DNA of 64,000 bases. It comes from Curtobacterium sp. VKM Ac-1393. GTDB lineage: Bacteria > Actinomycetota > Actinomycetes > Actinomycetales > Microbacteriaceae. Shown here piece by piece: positions 42,532-51,409 of the stretch; within the stretch, counting starts at the first letter, position 1; every line of letters starts with the position of its first letter. Location: positions 229,803 through 293,802 of the forward strand of contig NZ_JADKRW010000007.1 of NCBI RefSeq assembly GCF_015350995.1. Direction: 5' to 3'. A program made the translations under genes and the position numbers. Under the pieces are notes generated by a model. It was not told the origin of the DNA. It made no database searches and was given only the letters and a program-made list of their open reading frames with translations.

Positions 42532-43227
42532 TCAGGCGAACAGGTTGTTCGCGCGCTCGAGGTCCTCGGCGAAGTCGATCTCGACCGCGTACAGGTCGGA
42601 GATGTCGATCGGGGACCAGCGTAGCCCGTCCTCGGCGATGGCAGCCTCGATGCCGCCCTCGAAGTACTCCTGGTCGTCGACGCGACCGAGCTGGCGGATG
42701 AGCGCCTGCTTGTCGGCCGCCGACACGTAGTTGATGCCGACCGCTTCGCCGAGCCCGCCGACGACCTGCTTGGAGAGCTTGTGGATGAAGCCCTCGGCGT
42801 CGACGGTGTACTTGACCTCTTCATCGGAGACCTTGTCGGTGTTGACGCTGACGAACGAGCGGTCCTCGTCGATCATGTCGGCCGCGCGGACGAGTGCCAT
42901 CGGGTCGAAGACCACGTCGCCGTTCATCCAGAGGACACCGCTCTTGCCGGTCGCCTTGAGTGCACGGAGGAGGCTCTTCGAGGTGTTCGTGGAGTCGTAG
43001 GACTCGTTGTAGACGAAGGCGGCGTCGGGGAAGGCCTCGACGATGTGCTCCGACTTGTAGCCGACGACGATCGTCACGCGGGCGCTCGAACCGAACGCTG
43101 CGCGGATGTTGTCGAACTGCTGCTGCATGATGGTGCGGCCGTCGCTGAGCTCCGTGAGCGGCTTCGGCAGGCTGCGGCCGAGGCGGCTCCCCATCCCCGC
43201 TGCGAGGATCACGATCTGCGTGGTCAT
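42532..43227 (-). CDS. Nucleotidyltransferase (alcohol-phosphate/phosphocholine cytidylyltransferase-like)
   Basis: 231 residues. VILAAGMGSRLGRSLPKPL is the nucleotide-binding loop of the NTP-transferase fold. YNESYDSTNTSKSLLRAL, LWMNGDVVFDP (metal Asp) and VKYTVDAEGFIHKLSKQV match the LicC/phosphocholine and inositol-phosphate cytidylyltransferase branch rather than RmlA. It should make a CDP-alcohol. With the separate CDP-alcohol phosphotransferase across the locus it could form a two-step activation and transfer pair. Start ATG 43227 with GAAGGGA; first gene of the exporter operon. Confidence 0.75.
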   Translation of the reverse strand: MTTQIVILAAGMGSRLGRSLPKPLTELSDGRTIMQQQFDNIRAAFGSSARVTIVVGYKSEHIVEAFPDAAFVYNESYDSTNTSKSLLRALKATGKSGVLWMNGDVVFDPMALVRAADMIDEDRSFVSVNTDKVSDEEVKYTVDAEGFIHKLSKQVVGGLGEAVGINYVSAADKQALIRQLGRVDDQEYFEGGIEAAIAEDGLRWSPIDISDLYAVEIDFAEDLERANNLFA

Positions 43228-43525
43228 GATGGTCCCTTCTGGTGTCCGCCCGCGCGCCCTGGGGCACGGGCGGGCCTCGTCGAGTCTGCTCGCGCAATGT
43301 CCGAGTTCCCCGAGAGCCGCGCGCCACGGGCCCTGACGGCCCACTGCTGCACGAGTTCGAGGAGCCCGCCGGAGCAGGTTTCCAAGTGGTGAACACTCCT
43401 TCGTGCCCTGGTGAATGATACGGAAACACCCGCTCCACGGGTAGGCCTGCCGCGCTTCGTACTCATTTCGTGACACTGGCGCAGGCGGGTCCCCGCAGCC
43501 CGGAGACCGTTGGTACGGTTGGGCG
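43228..43525. other. Divergent intergenic region between the glycopolymer exporter operon and the second ABC system
   Basis: Contains a possible minus-strand -10 (TATCAT, 43415-43420), a 7-bp inverted repeat CCGCCCG/CGGGCGG near 43236-43262 and two similar short stretches, GTGGTGAACA and CTGGTGAATG (about 43386-43418). No gene or RNA was recognised. Confidence 0.4.
43514..43519 (+). promoter_or_regulatory. -10 box (TACGGT) of the ABC ATPase gene, leaderless type
   Basis: TACGGT ends 6 nt before the ATG at 43526 and supports the long N-terminal form of the protein. Confidence 0.5.
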
Positions 43526-44794
43526 ATGGCCGCCGGTGCAGAGAACGAGGACGTGTACGCCACGACCGACGCTGCCTGGATGACCGAAGCGAGTGACACC
43601 GAACCGAGCGACGCCGACGAGCGTGACGCCGACCGGGTGGACGCCGCGGCGGGGGACGACGCCGACGACGACGACATGGGGGAACCGGATGCGCGCGACG
43701 CCTCCGTTGATGACGCGATGACCGACGACACCACGGCCACCGACGGCGCGACGGCCACCGATGCCGCCACCGAGTCGGCCACGCGGGCGGCAGCGGCCGC
43801 CCCCACGACGACCACCGGTCCCCGCCCTGCCAAGGCGCGCACCGGGAAGCAACGCACCAAGCGGCCGACGAAGGCCGCCGGCGAGACCGGCACCGTGCCT
43901 CCCGGCCAGCCGACGGATGCCGACGCGCTCGACGCGACCACGGCCGCACCGCCGACGGACGCAGCACCCACCGTTCCACCGACCAAGAAGCGCGCGCCGC
44001 GCGCCACGACGCCGAAGGCCCAGCAGCAGCTGCAGCCCGTCGTGCTCGCGGCGAGCGGGCTCGTCAAGCGGTACGGGCAGACGCTCGCCGTCGACGAGGT
44101 CGACCTCGAGATCCGCCAGGGCTCGATCTTCGGGGTCGTCGGTCCCAACGGTGCCGGCAAGACCACCACGCTGTCGATGATCACCGGGCTGCTGCGACCC
44201 GATGCCGGGTCCGTCGAGGTCCTCGACCACGACGTCTGGGCCGATCCCACTGCGGCCAAGCGGAGCCTCGGGGTGCTGCCGGACCGGCTTCGCCTCTTCG
44301 ACCGGCTCACCGGCGCGCAGCTGCTCTACTACTCGGCGACGCTGCGTGGGATCGACGGCGCCACCGCCCGCGAGCGCAGCACCGACCTCGCCGAGGCCTT
44401 CGGTCTCGGCGAAGCGCTCGGTCGTCAGGTGGCCGACTACTCGGTCGGCATGGCGAAGAAGATCGCCCTGGCCGCCACCCTCATCCACTCGCCACGGGTC
44501 CTCGTGCTCGACGAGCCGTTCGAGTCGGTCGACCCGGTGAGCGCCGCGACGATCACCGACATCCTGCGCCGCTACACGCGCGGTGGCGGGACCGTCGTGC
44601 TCTCCAGCCACTCCATGGAGCTCGTGCAGCGCACCTGCGACTCCGTCGCCATCATCGTCGGCGGGAAGGTCCTCGCCTCGGGGACCATGGCCCAGGTGCG
44701 CGGTCGCAAGAGCCTCGAGGACAAGTTCGTCGAGCTCGCCGGTGGCCGCGTCGTGGCAGAGAGCATGGAATGGTTGCACAGCTTCTCCGGCTGA
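43526..44794 (+). CDS. ABC transporter ATP-binding protein with long acidic N-terminal extension
   Basis: 422 residues. Residues 1 to about 170 are disordered, first strongly acidic (EPSDADERDADRVDAA) and then rich in Ala, Thr and Lys. The ATPase domain follows: VLAASGLVKRYGQTLAV, Walker A GPNGAGKT, signature YSVGMAKKIALAA (in place of LSGGQ), Walker B VLVLDEPFESVDP and H-loop VVLSSHSME. Likely drives the ABC-2 permease encoded next, which overlaps it by 25 nt. Substrate unknown. The extension is unusual for this family, and the -10 box 6 nt before ATG indicates it is translated. Confidence 0.8.
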   Translation: MAAGAENEDVYATTDAAWMTEASDTEPSDADERDADRVDAAAGDDADDDDMGEPDARDASVDDAMTDDTTATDGATATDAATESATRAAAAAPTTTTGPRPAKARTGKQRTKRPTKAAGETGTVPPGQPTDADALDATTAAPPTDAAPTVPPTKKRAPRATTPKAQQQLQPVVLAASGLVKRYGQTLAVDEVDLEIRQGSIFGVVGPNGAGKTTTLSMITGLLRPDAGSVEVLDHDVWADPTAAKRSLGVLPDRLRLFDRLTGAQLLYYSATLRGIDGATARERSTDLAEAFGLGEALGRQVADYSVGMAKKIALAATLIHSPRVLVLDEPFESVDPVSAATITDILRRYTRGGGTVVLSSHSMELVQRTCDSVAIIVGGKVLASGTMAQVRGRKSLEDKFVELAGGRVVAESMEWLHSFSG

Positions 44795-46341
44795 GGGCCG
44801 ACCTGCTGGCGGGCGAGGTCCGCGGCAGCGCCCGCCGGTCCGTGCTCGTCGTGCTCGGCAGTCTGGTCGGGTTCCTCGCCGCCGTGTTCGTCGCGACGCA
44901 GATGGTCGCCCTGCGGACGGTCGACCCCGACGCAGCCCGCGCGGTCATCGTGCCGGTCGGGACACTCATCGCGTTCGGGTTCACCGTCGTGCCGCTCGTC
45001 GTCGGGCGGGGCGACCAGCTCGACCCGCGACGCTTCGCCGTGTTCGGGATCGGGCGCCGTCGGCTCGCCGTCGGCCTCGTCGTCGCCGGGCTGATCGGCA
45101 TCCCCGTACTCGGCGTGGTCGTCGTCGCCGTCGCGCAGTCGATCGTCTGGACCCGCGACGCCGGGACCGGTGTGCTGGCAGTCGTCGGCGGGCTGCTCGC
45201 GATCGCCACGTCCGTGCTCCTGATCCGGGTGTGCTGCACCGTCGGTTCGAGGCTGATCGGTCCGAACCGGTCCCGTGACGCCGGGTGGCTCGTCGCACTC
45301 GTGATCGTCGTGCTCACGATCCCGACCGTCTCGCTGTTGCTCCGGGTCGACTGGCTCGACCCCCAGGGTGCCGAGATGCAGCGCGTCGCGGACGTCGCCG
45401 GGTGGACGCCGTGGGGCGCCGCCTGGGCCGTGCCCGCCGAGGTCGCCAGCGGCCACGTCGGCACCGGCTTCCTCAAGCTCCTCGTCGCGGTCGCGGTCGT
45501 CGCCCTGCTGACCTGGGCGTGGTGGGCACTCGTCGGCCGTGCGCTCGAGTCCGTCGACGGGCGGACCCGCACCCGGCGCTACCAGGGGCTCGGCTGGTTC
45601 GACCGACTCGGGTCGACCCCGGTCGCCGCCGTCGCCGCCCGCGCCCTGACCTACTGGGTGCGCGACCCGCGGTACCGCACCTCGTACCTGATCATCCTGT
45701 TCGTCCCGCTCGTCGTGATCCCGCTCGGGGTCGCCGGGGTGCCGTGGCACTGGACGGCGCTCGTTCCGCTGCCACTGATGGCGCTCATCGCCGGGTTCCT
45801 GCCGCACAACGACGTCTCGTACGACAACACCGCGGTGTGGTTGCACGTCGCCTCAGGCGCTCCGGGGTGGAGCGACCGCCTCGGCCGCGTCGTCCCGGTC
45901 CTGGTCGTCGGGGCTCCGGCGCTCGTGGCCGGTTCGGCGGTGTCGGCCTGGCTGTTCGACGACTGGACGGTGTTCCCGCTGCTCATCGGCGTGAGTGCGA
46001 GCGCCCTGCTCTCCGGGCTCGGGCTGTCGAGCATCGTCTCCGTGCTGCTGCCCTACCCGACCGTGCGGCCGGGGGACCACCCGTTCCAGCAGCCGCAGGC
46101 CGCCGGTGTGACGGCGACGGTCGCGCAGTCGACGATGGTGATCGGGATCGTGCTGTGCACCGTTCCGGCAGCGTGGTTCGCCGTGCTGGCGTTCGTCGAG
46201 GGTGCGGACCCGTGGTCGATGCTGACGCTGTCGGTGGGCATCGGGGTCGGCATCGTCGTGCTGGTCGTCGGGATCTTCGCGGGCGGTCGGCTGTTCGACC
46301 GACGCGGCCCGGACCTGCTGGCAGCGGCGCAGCGCAACTAG
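44770..46341 (+). CDS. ABC-2 type permease, about 12 membrane helices
   Basis: 523 residues. Hydrophobic segments occur throughout (for example SVLVVLGSLVGFLAAVFVA, TVSLLLRV, MALIAGFLPHND, VIGIVLCTVPAAWFAVLAFV and VGIGVGIVVLVVGIFAGG), consistent with about ten to twelve helices, roughly two ABC-2 halves. Membrane partner of the preceding ATPase. ATG 44770 lies inside the end of the ATPase gene (25-nt overlap), so translation is coupled. Substrate unknown. Confidence 0.78.
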   Translation: MVAQLLRLRADLLAGEVRGSARRSVLVVLGSLVGFLAAVFVATQMVALRTVDPDAARAVIVPVGTLIAFGFTVVPLVVGRGDQLDPRRFAVFGIGRRRLAVGLVVAGLIGIPVLGVVVVAVAQSIVWTRDAGTGVLAVVGGLLAIATSVLLIRVCCTVGSRLIGPNRSRDAGWLVALVIVVLTIPTVSLLLRVDWLDPQGAEMQRVADVAGWTPWGAAWAVPAEVASGHVGTGFLKLLVAVAVVALLTWAWWALVGRALESVDGRTRTRRYQGLGWFDRLGSTPVAAVAARALTYWVRDPRYRTSYLIILFVPLVVIPLGVAGVPWHWTALVPLPLMALIAGFLPHNDVSYDNTAVWLHVASGAPGWSDRLGRVVPVLVVGAPALVAGSAVSAWLFDDWTVFPLLIGVSASALLSGLGLSSIVSVLLPYPTVRPGDHPFQQPQAAGVTATVAQSTMVIGIVLCTVPAAWFAVLAFVEGADPWSMLTLSVGIGVGIVVLVVGIFAGGRLFDRRGPDLLAAAQRN

Positions 46342-46370
46342 CACGCAGCGCGTCGGCGCGCAGACCGTCG

Positions 46371-46376
46371 TACCCT
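46371..46376 (+). promoter_or_regulatory. -10 box (TACCCT) of the DUF3039 gene, leaderless type
   Basis: TACCCT ends 6 nt before the ATG at 46383, with GGAG inside the gap. Confidence 0.5.
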
Positions 46377-46382
46377 GGAGCC

Positions 46383-46643
46383 ATGAGCATGACGGAACCA
46401 GGCGGCGGCCTCGACGTGATGGACCGGGAGCTCGAGAAGCTCCTCGAAGAAGAAGCGATCGAGCCCGGCGACCACGAGCGGTTCTCGCACTACGTCAAGA
46501 AGGACAAGATCCTGCAGTCCGCACTGTCCGGCAAGCCGGTCAAGGCACTGTGCGGCAAGAAGTGGATCCCGGGCCGCGACCCGGAGAAGTTCCCGGTCTG
46601 CCCGGACTGCAAGGCCATCTACGAGAAGATGAAGGCCGAGTAG
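46383..46643 (+). CDS. DUF3039 family small zinc-binding protein
   Basis: 86 residues. A Glu-rich N-terminus (DRELEKLLEEEAIEPGDHE) precedes HYVKKDKILQSALSGKPVKALCGKKWIP and FPVCPDCKAIYEKM. The one distal Cys plus CxxC form a probable zinc ribbon. The family is conserved in Actinobacteria; role unknown. ATG 46383 by -10 spacing. It is followed by a strong family hairpin and the convergent pncB. Confidence 0.82.
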   Translation: MSMTEPGGGLDVMDRELEKLLEEEAIEPGDHERFSHYVKKDKILQSALSGKPVKALCGKKWIPGRDPEKFPVCPDCKAIYEKMKAE

Positions 46644-46655
46644 ACGCGACCCCAG

Positions 46656-46703
46656 GACGGACGGGAGGCCCGTGGCGACGCCGCCACGGGCCTCCCGTCC
46701 GTC
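46656..46703. terminator. Perfect 22-bp hairpin between DUF3039 and pncB genes
   Basis: 46656-46677 pairs perfectly with 46682-46703 around ACGC. Core GACGGACGGGAGGCCCGTGG; the longest member of the dispersed family and shared by two convergent genes. Confidence 0.85.
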
Positions 46704-46722
46704 GTCTGCGTCCGCAGACCGC

Positions 46723-48015
46723 TCAGATCACCAGGGTCGGGATGGCGGGGTCGCCGCGGCCGATGCGGGCGGCGTCCGCGGGCAGCTCGGCCTTCGCCCG
46801 TGCGTGGTGCGCCCGAGCGGCCTCGACCCCGGCAGCGCCGAGGAACGCCGGATCGACCTCGCCGCCGGTGACCACGGGGACGAGCAACGGGCGCTCGTCG
46901 GGCCCGACCTGTCCGGCCGTGAGCACGACCTCGGCCGTGGCGACGCCGTTGCGCAGCCGCCGCCCGGCTTCCTTCCGCCCACCGATCGAGGCCTTGTCCG
47001 CCGACTTCTTGGCGACGGAGACCCACTCGCCGTCGGCGTCGGCCCCGCGGTGCGCGACGAGCTTGAACACCATGCCCGCGGCCGGGTGCCCCGACCCGGA
47101 GACGACCGAAGTGCCGACGCCGTACGAGTCGACCGGTGCCGCGCGGAGAGCCGCGATCGTGTACTCGTCCAGATCGTTCGTGACGGTGATCTTCGTGTCG
47201 GTCGCGCCGAGACGGTCGAGTTGTGCCCGGACTGCCGCGACGACGGAGGGCAGGTCGCCGCTGTCGATGCGGACGCCGCCGAGCTTGCCGTCGGTCAGCC
47301 GGACGGCCGTGTCGACGGCCTGCTCGATGTCGTAGGTGTCGACGAGCAACGTCGTCCCGTTGCCGAGTGCGTCGAGCTGGGACCGGAACGCTGCTTCCTC
47401 GGAGTCGTGCAGCAGGGTGAACGCGTGCGCCGCGGTGCCCATCGTCGGGATGCCCCAGGTGCGTCCGGCCTCGAGGTTGCTCGTCGCGCCGAACCCGGCG
47501 ATGTACGCGGCCCGTGCGGCGGCGACGGCGTTCCACTCACCGGTGCGGCGCGAGCCCATCTCGGCGAGTGGACGACCGTCGGCAGCGGAGACCATGCGTG
47601 CGGCGGCCGAGGCGATGGCGGAGTCGGCGTTGAAGACCGACAGCGCGAGGGTCTCGAGCACGACGGCCTCGGCGAAGGTGCCCTCGACCTGCAGGATGGG
47701 GGAGTTCGGGAAGTACACCTCGCCCTCGCGGTACGCCCGGATGTCTCCGGTGAACCGGTAGTCGGCGAGCCACGCTGCGGTGCCCGCGTCGATGACCCCG
47801 CGGTCGCGCAGGAACCCGATCTCGTCGTCGCCGAAGCGGAAGTCGCCGAGTGCGGTCAAGAACCGGCCGAGGCCGGCCGCCACGCCGTAGCGCCGCCCGT
47901 CGGGGAGCCGCCGGGCGAAGACCTCGAAGACGCACCGCCGGTCGGCGGTCCCGTCCTTCAGGGCCGCGTCGACCATGGTGAGTTCGTACTGGTCCGTCAG
48001 GAGCGCGCTGGTCAC
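46723..48015 (-). CDS. pncB: Nicotinate phosphoribosyltransferase
   Basis: 430 residues, the usual bacterial length. LTDQYELTMVDAALKDG is the characteristic N-terminus. GTAAHAFTLLHDSE holds the phosphorylated His of the ATP-dependent reaction, IDSGDL and VSGSGHPAAGMVFKLVAH the PRPP site. It makes nicotinate mononucleotide in the NAD salvage pathway. GTG at 48015 with a TATTGT -10 box 7 nt upstream; divergent from murI, and both promoters are leaderless. Confidence 0.93.
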   Translation of the reverse strand: MTSALLTDQYELTMVDAALKDGTADRRCVFEVFARRLPDGRRYGVAAGLGRFLTALGDFRFGDDEIGFLRDRGVIDAGTAAWLADYRFTGDIRAYREGEVYFPNSPILQVEGTFAEAVVLETLALSVFNADSAIASAAARMVSAADGRPLAEMGSRRTGEWNAVAAARAAYIAGFGATSNLEAGRTWGIPTMGTAAHAFTLLHDSEEAAFRSQLDALGNGTTLLVDTYDIEQAVDTAVRLTDGKLGGVRIDSGDLPSVVAAVRAQLDRLGATDTKITVTNDLDEYTIAALRAAPVDSYGVGTSVVSGSGHPAAGMVFKLVAHRGADADGEWVSVAKKSADKASIGGRKEAGRRLRNGVATAEVVLTAGQVGPDERPLLVPVVTGGEVDPAFLGAAGVEAARAHHARAKAELPADAARIGRGDPAIPTLVI

Positions 48016-48022
48016 GCTGTCG

Positions 48023-48028
48023 ACAATA
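48023..48028 (-). promoter_or_regulatory. -10 box (TATTGT) of pncB, leaderless type
   Basis: TATTGT on the minus strand ends 7 nt before the GTG at 48015. Confidence 0.5.
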
Positions 48029-48094
48029 GTGACGTGACCTCCTGGAGGCCCGGATCGCCTCGGGCGCCCGGCCCGCGGCGCGCAGGCGGTCCAT

Positions 48095-48124
48095 CCTGAC
48101 GTCCGCAGCGAGCGTCGGTACGCT
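48095..48124 (+). promoter_or_regulatory. Promoter of murI, leaderless type
   Basis: TACGCT (48119-48124) ends 7 nt before GTG 48132; CCTGAC (48095-48100) is a plausible -35 with an 18-bp spacer. Confidence 0.5.
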
Positions 48125-48131
48125 GGTCACC

Positions 48132-48971
48132 GTGACGGATGCACCGATCGGAGTCTTCGACAGCGGGGTCGGCGGGCTCACCGTGGCCCGCGCGATCATC
48201 GACCAGCTGCCGCGCGAGAGCATCCGGTACGTCGGCGACACCGTGCACTCGCCGTACGGCCCGAAGCCCATCGCCGACGTCCGCCGCTACGCGCTCGAGG
48301 TCATGGACGACCTGGTCGAGCAGGGCGTCAAGGCCCTTGTCATCGCCTGCAACACGGCGTCGTCGGCCGTGCTCCGCGACGCCCGCGAACGGTACGAGCA
48401 GGCGTACGGCATCCCGGTGGTCGAGGTCATCCAGCCCGCCGCCCGCGCCGCCGTGAAGCAGACCCGGACCGGGCGCATCGGCGTCATCGGGACCGTCGGC
48501 ACCATCACCTCGCGTGCCTACGAGGACGCCTTCGCCGTGGCCTCCGGCGTCACGCTGAGCCTGGCGGCGTGCCCGCGGTTCGTCGAGTTCGTCGAGGCGG
48601 GGGACACCTCGTCACCGGAGCTGCGCGAGGTCGCCGCCGGGTACCTCGACCCGATCCGCGCCGCCGACGTCGACACCCTCGTGCTCGGCTGCACCCACTA
48701 CCCGCTGATGTCAGCCGCCATCCAGTACGTGATGGGCCCGGACGTCACCCTGGTGTCGAGTGCCGAGGAGACCGCCAGCGACGTGTACCGCCGGCTCGTC
48801 GAGCACGGCCTCGAGCGCACCACCACCACCGCCCCGACGTACTCGTTCGAGTCGACCGGCGACGACGAGGACGGGTTCCTGCGGCTCGCCCGCCGGTTCC
48901 TCGGCCCCGAGATCGTCCGCGTCGGCCACCTCGAGACCGGCGCCATCACGCTGCCCCGTGGGCGGGCCTGA
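48132..48971 (+). CDS. murI: Glutamate racemase
   Basis: 279 residues. [13 protein letters not shown] is the N-terminal family motif. IACNTASSA holds the first catalytic Cys and LGCTHYPLM the second, for the two-base racemisation of L- to D-glutamate used in peptidoglycan. The GTG start fits the leaderless promoter. Followed at 74 nt by rph and rdgB, the conserved actinobacterial order murI-rph-rdgB. Confidence 0.94.
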   Translation: MTDAPIGVFDSGVGGLTVARAIIDQLPRESIRYVGDTVHSPYGPKPIADVRRYALEVMDDLVEQGVKALVIACNTASSAVLRDARERYEQAYGIPVVEVIQPAARAAVKQTRTGRIGVIGTVGTITSRAYEDAFAVASGVTLSLAACPRFVEFVEAGDTSSPELREVAAGYLDPIRAADVDTLVLGCTHYPLMSAAIQYVMGPDVTLVSSAEETASDVYRRLVEHGLERTTTTAPTYSFESTGDDEDGFLRLARRFLGPEIVRVGHLETGAITLPRGRA

Positions 48972-49045
48972 GCGGCGACCCGCCGCTCGCCGCCGCCCGC
49001 TCCGATGACCCGCACCGCGCCTCCAGGCCGGACCGAAAGGACACC

Positions 49046-49777
49046 ATGACCACCCGCATCGACGGCCGCCAGGCCGAGGACCACCGCCCCGTCACCATCG
49101 AGCGGGGGTGGAGCTCGCAGGCCGAGGGCAGCGCGCTCATCTCGTTCGGCAACACGAAGGTGCTCTGCACCGCCTCGTTCACGAACGGCGTGCCGCGCTG
49201 GCTCGCCGGCAAGGGCACCGGCTGGGTCACCGCCGAGTACTCGATGCTGCCGCGGTCGACGAACGAGCGCATGCAGCGCGAGTCGATCAAGGGCAAGGTC
49301 GGTGGCCGCACCCACGAGATCTCCCGGCTGATCGGTCGGTCGCTCCGTGCCGTGGTCGACACGAAGGCCCTCGGCGAGAACACACTGGTCATCGACTGCG
49401 ACGTGCTACAGGCCGACGGCGGCACCCGCACGGCGTCGATCACCGGCGCCTACGTGGCCATGGTCGACGCGATCGAGTGGGGCCGCGGCAAGGGCTTCAT
49501 CGGCAAGAAGGCCACTCCGCTGACCGACAGCGTGCAGGCGATCTCGGTCGGCATCGTCAAGGGCGAGCCGATGCTCGACCTGGCGTACACCGAGGACTCG
49601 GCCGCCGACACCGACATGAACATCGTCACGACCGGGTCGGGCAAGTTCATCGAGGTGCAGGGCACCGCCGAGCACGCGCCCTTCGACCGCGACGAGTTGA
49701 ACGTCCTGCTCGACCTCGGCCTGGCCGGCAACCAGTCGCTCGCGGCGATCCAGCGTTCGGTCCTGGGCCTGGCGTGA
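49046..49777 (+). CDS. rph: Ribonuclease PH
   Basis: 243 residues. Opens with [38 protein letters not shown]. The RNase PH hallmarks [25 protein letters not shown] and [19 protein letters not shown] are present. It trims the 3' ends of tRNA precursors by phosphorolysis. ATG 49046 with GAAAGGA upstream. The stop overlaps the rdgB GTG (GTGA). Confidence 0.94.
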   Translation: MTTRIDGRQAEDHRPVTIERGWSSQAEGSALISFGNTKVLCTASFTNGVPRWLAGKGTGWVTAEYSMLPRSTNERMQRESIKGKVGGRTHEISRLIGRSLRAVVDTKALGENTLVIDCDVLQADGGTRTASITGAYVAMVDAIEWGRGKGFIGKKATPLTDSVQAISVGIVKGEPMLDLAYTEDSAADTDMNIVTTGSGKFIEVQGTAEHAPFDRDELNVLLDLGLAGNQSLAAIQRSVLGLA

Positions 49778-50367
49778 CGTCCCGCGAGGTGGTGCTGGCC
49801 ACCCACAACCAGGGCAAGGTCGTCGAACTGCGCGAGATCCTCGGGTCGGCGTTGGGCGAGGGTGTCGAGCTGGTCGGCTACGACGGCCCCGAGCCGGTCG
49901 AGGACGGCGACACCTACGCCGCGAACGCCCTGATCAAGGCCCGTGCCGCGGTCGCCCACACCGGGCTGCCGGCGCTCGCCGACGACTCCGGCATCGCGGT
50001 CGACGCGCTCGACGGTGCCCCGGGCATCCACTCGGCGCGGTACGCGGGCACCCGGTCGGACGCCGACAACATCGCGCTGCTGCTGCAGAACCTCGACGGC
50101 GTCGTGGAGCGCACAGCCGCGTTCGTGTGCGCGGCCGCGTTCGTGACGCCCGACGGGTTCGAGCACGTCATCGAGGCGGTGTGGAACGGCGAGGTGCTGA
50201 CCGAGCCCGTCGGCGACGGCGGCCACGGCTACGACCCGGTGTTCCGGCCGGACGACGCCGACCGCTCGTCGGCCGAACTCACCCGCGACGAGAAGAACGC
50301 GCTGTCGCACCGCAGCAAGGCGTTCCGGGGCATCGCGCCGACCGTCCGGGAGCACTTCGGCGTGTAG
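49774..50367 (+). CDS. rdgB: XTP/dITP pyrophosphatase, non-canonical purine NTP (RdgB/HAM1)
   Basis: 197 residues. [18 protein letters not shown] binds the triphosphate. [13 protein letters not shown] carries the catalytic Asp residues, and GHGYDPVF plus LSHRSKAFR complete the family motifs. It removes deaminated purine nucleotides from the pool. GTG overlaps the rph stop by 4 nt. A 24-bp hairpin follows 27 nt after the stop. Confidence 0.93.
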   Translation: MTSREVVLATHNQGKVVELREILGSALGEGVELVGYDGPEPVEDGDTYAANALIKARAAVAHTGLPALADDSGIAVDALDGAPGIHSARYAGTRSDADNIALLLQNLDGVVERTAAFVCAAAFVTPDGFEHVIEAVWNGEVLTEPVGDGGHGYDPVFRPDDADRSSAELTRDEKNALSHRSKAFRGIAPTVREHFGV

Positions 50368-50394
50368 GTGTCGGTGCCGGTGCGCTTTCGTTCT

Positions 50395-50454
50395 GCACAA
50401 CCGAAGTCGCCCCGAACCGCGGGAATCCGTGGTTCGGGGCGACTGCGGTTGTGC
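50395..50454. terminator. Long hairpin with 24-bp arms between rdgB and the DedA gene
   Basis: 50395-50418 and 50431-50454 are reverse complements with one mismatch, loop GCGGGAATCCGT. Arm core AGTCGCCCCGAACC. It separates two convergent genes; the sequence is unrelated to the GGAGGCCC family. Confidence 0.75.
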
Positions 50455-50473
50455 GGCGGGCGTCCGGAGTTCG

Positions 50474-51175
50474 CTACAGCTGCGGGTCGGCGGCCGGCGT
50501 CTCGGCCTCGGCCTCGTGCTTCTTCGCCTTGCGGGCGTTCCGGATGTACGTCAGCGCCATCGGCACGACGGTCACCAGGACGGCGGCGAGCAGGATGATG
50601 TCGATGTACTCGCGCACGATGTGGGCGATGAACGGGATGTGCCCGATGAAGTACCCGAGGAACGTCACGCCGACGCCCCATACAACGGCGCCGATCGCGT
50701 TGTACAGCGAGTACTTCTTGTAGTCCATCCGGCCGACACCGGCGGCGATCGGCGCGAAGGTGCGGACGACCGGCACGAAGCGCGCCAGGATCACGGCGAG
50801 GGGGCCGAAGCGGTGGAAGAAGGCGTTGGTCCGCTCGACGTTCGCCTTGGAGAACAGACCGCTCTCCTTGCGCTCGAAGATCGGTGGACCGGCCTTCTTG
50901 CCGATGTAGTAGCCGAGCTCCCCGCCGAGGAACGCCGCAGCACCGATCATCAGCGCGGCGACCCAGATCGGGATGCCACCGATCTCGCCGCCGCGGTCGA
51001 AGGCGAACAGCCCGGTGATGACCAGCAGGCTGTCGCCCGGGAAGATGAAGCCGATGAGCAGACCGGTCTCGGCGAAGACGATCGCACAGACGACGAGCAC
51101 GGCGACGGCCCCGAAGTGGTCGAGGATGTACTGCGGATCCAGCCATGGGATCAGGGCGAGTGCGACGGAGTGCAT
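50474..51175 (-). CDS. DedA family membrane protein
   Basis: 233 residues. FAETGLLIGFIFPGDSLLVITG and RFGPLAVILARFVPVVRTFAPIAAGVGRM are the DedA signatures (re-entrant loops with GxxxARFxPxxR). About four to six membrane segments and a charged C-terminus with EAEAETPA. DedA proteins transport undecaprenyl phosphate or phosphatidylethanolamine (flippases) and affect membrane homeostasis. ATG 51175 with GGAAGAG upstream; in-frame codons further upstream are low-complexity and overlap the tRNA-Leu side. Confidence 0.88.
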   Translation of the reverse strand: MHSVALALIPWLDPQYILDHFGAVAVLVVCAIVFAETGLLIGFIFPGDSLLVITGLFAFDRGGEIGGIPIWVAALMIGAAAFLGGELGYYIGKKAGPPIFERKESGLFSKANVERTNAFFHRFGPLAVILARFVPVVRTFAPIAAGVGRMDYKKYSLYNAIGAVVWGVGVTFLGYFIGHIPFIAHIVREYIDIILLAAVLVTVVPMALTYIRNARKAKKHEAEAETPAADPQL

Positions 51176-51293
51176 GTCTCTTCCGGTCGTGCGGATGCGG
51201 TGACGGGAGGTGCACCCGCACGACGAGGGTACCGTCCGCCGATGACGCGGACGTCCGCCGACGGTATGAGATGCGTGAGCAAGCAACGGCCGG

Positions 51294-51374
51294 TGCGGAA
51301 GGAGGGACTCGAACCCTCACGCCTGGGGCACAGGAACCTAAATCCTGCGTGTCTACCGATTCCACCACTCCCGC
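51294..51374 (-). tRNA. tRNA-Leu (UAG)
   Basis: Read on the minus strand: acceptor GCGGGAG with CTTCCGC, D-arm, anticodon stem CAGGA/TCCTG with loop TTTAGGT (anticodon TAG), a long type II variable arm and T arm GAGGGTTCGAGTCCCTC. The genome does not encode the full CCA (the bases after A73 are CCG). A TAGACT -10 box lies 10 nt upstream. Confidence 0.92.
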
Positions 51375-51384
51375 GAGCAGCGGC

Positions 51385-51390
51385 AGTCTA
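51385..51390 (-). promoter_or_regulatory. -10 box (TAGACT) of tRNA-Leu
   Basis: TAGACT on the minus strand, 10 nt before the first tRNA base. Confidence 0.45.
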
Positions 51391-51409
51391 CCGAGCGCGC
51401 GCGGCGAGA

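Noticed and set aside
36377..43227. Recent horizontal island
   Set aside because: No integrase, tRNA junction or insertion sequence borders the locus and codon use looks like the neighbours by eye; only a composition and phylogeny test could decide.
48043..48090. Another member of the GGAGGCCC hairpin family
   Set aside because: It has a CTGGAGGCCCGG left arm but no convincing complementary right arm.
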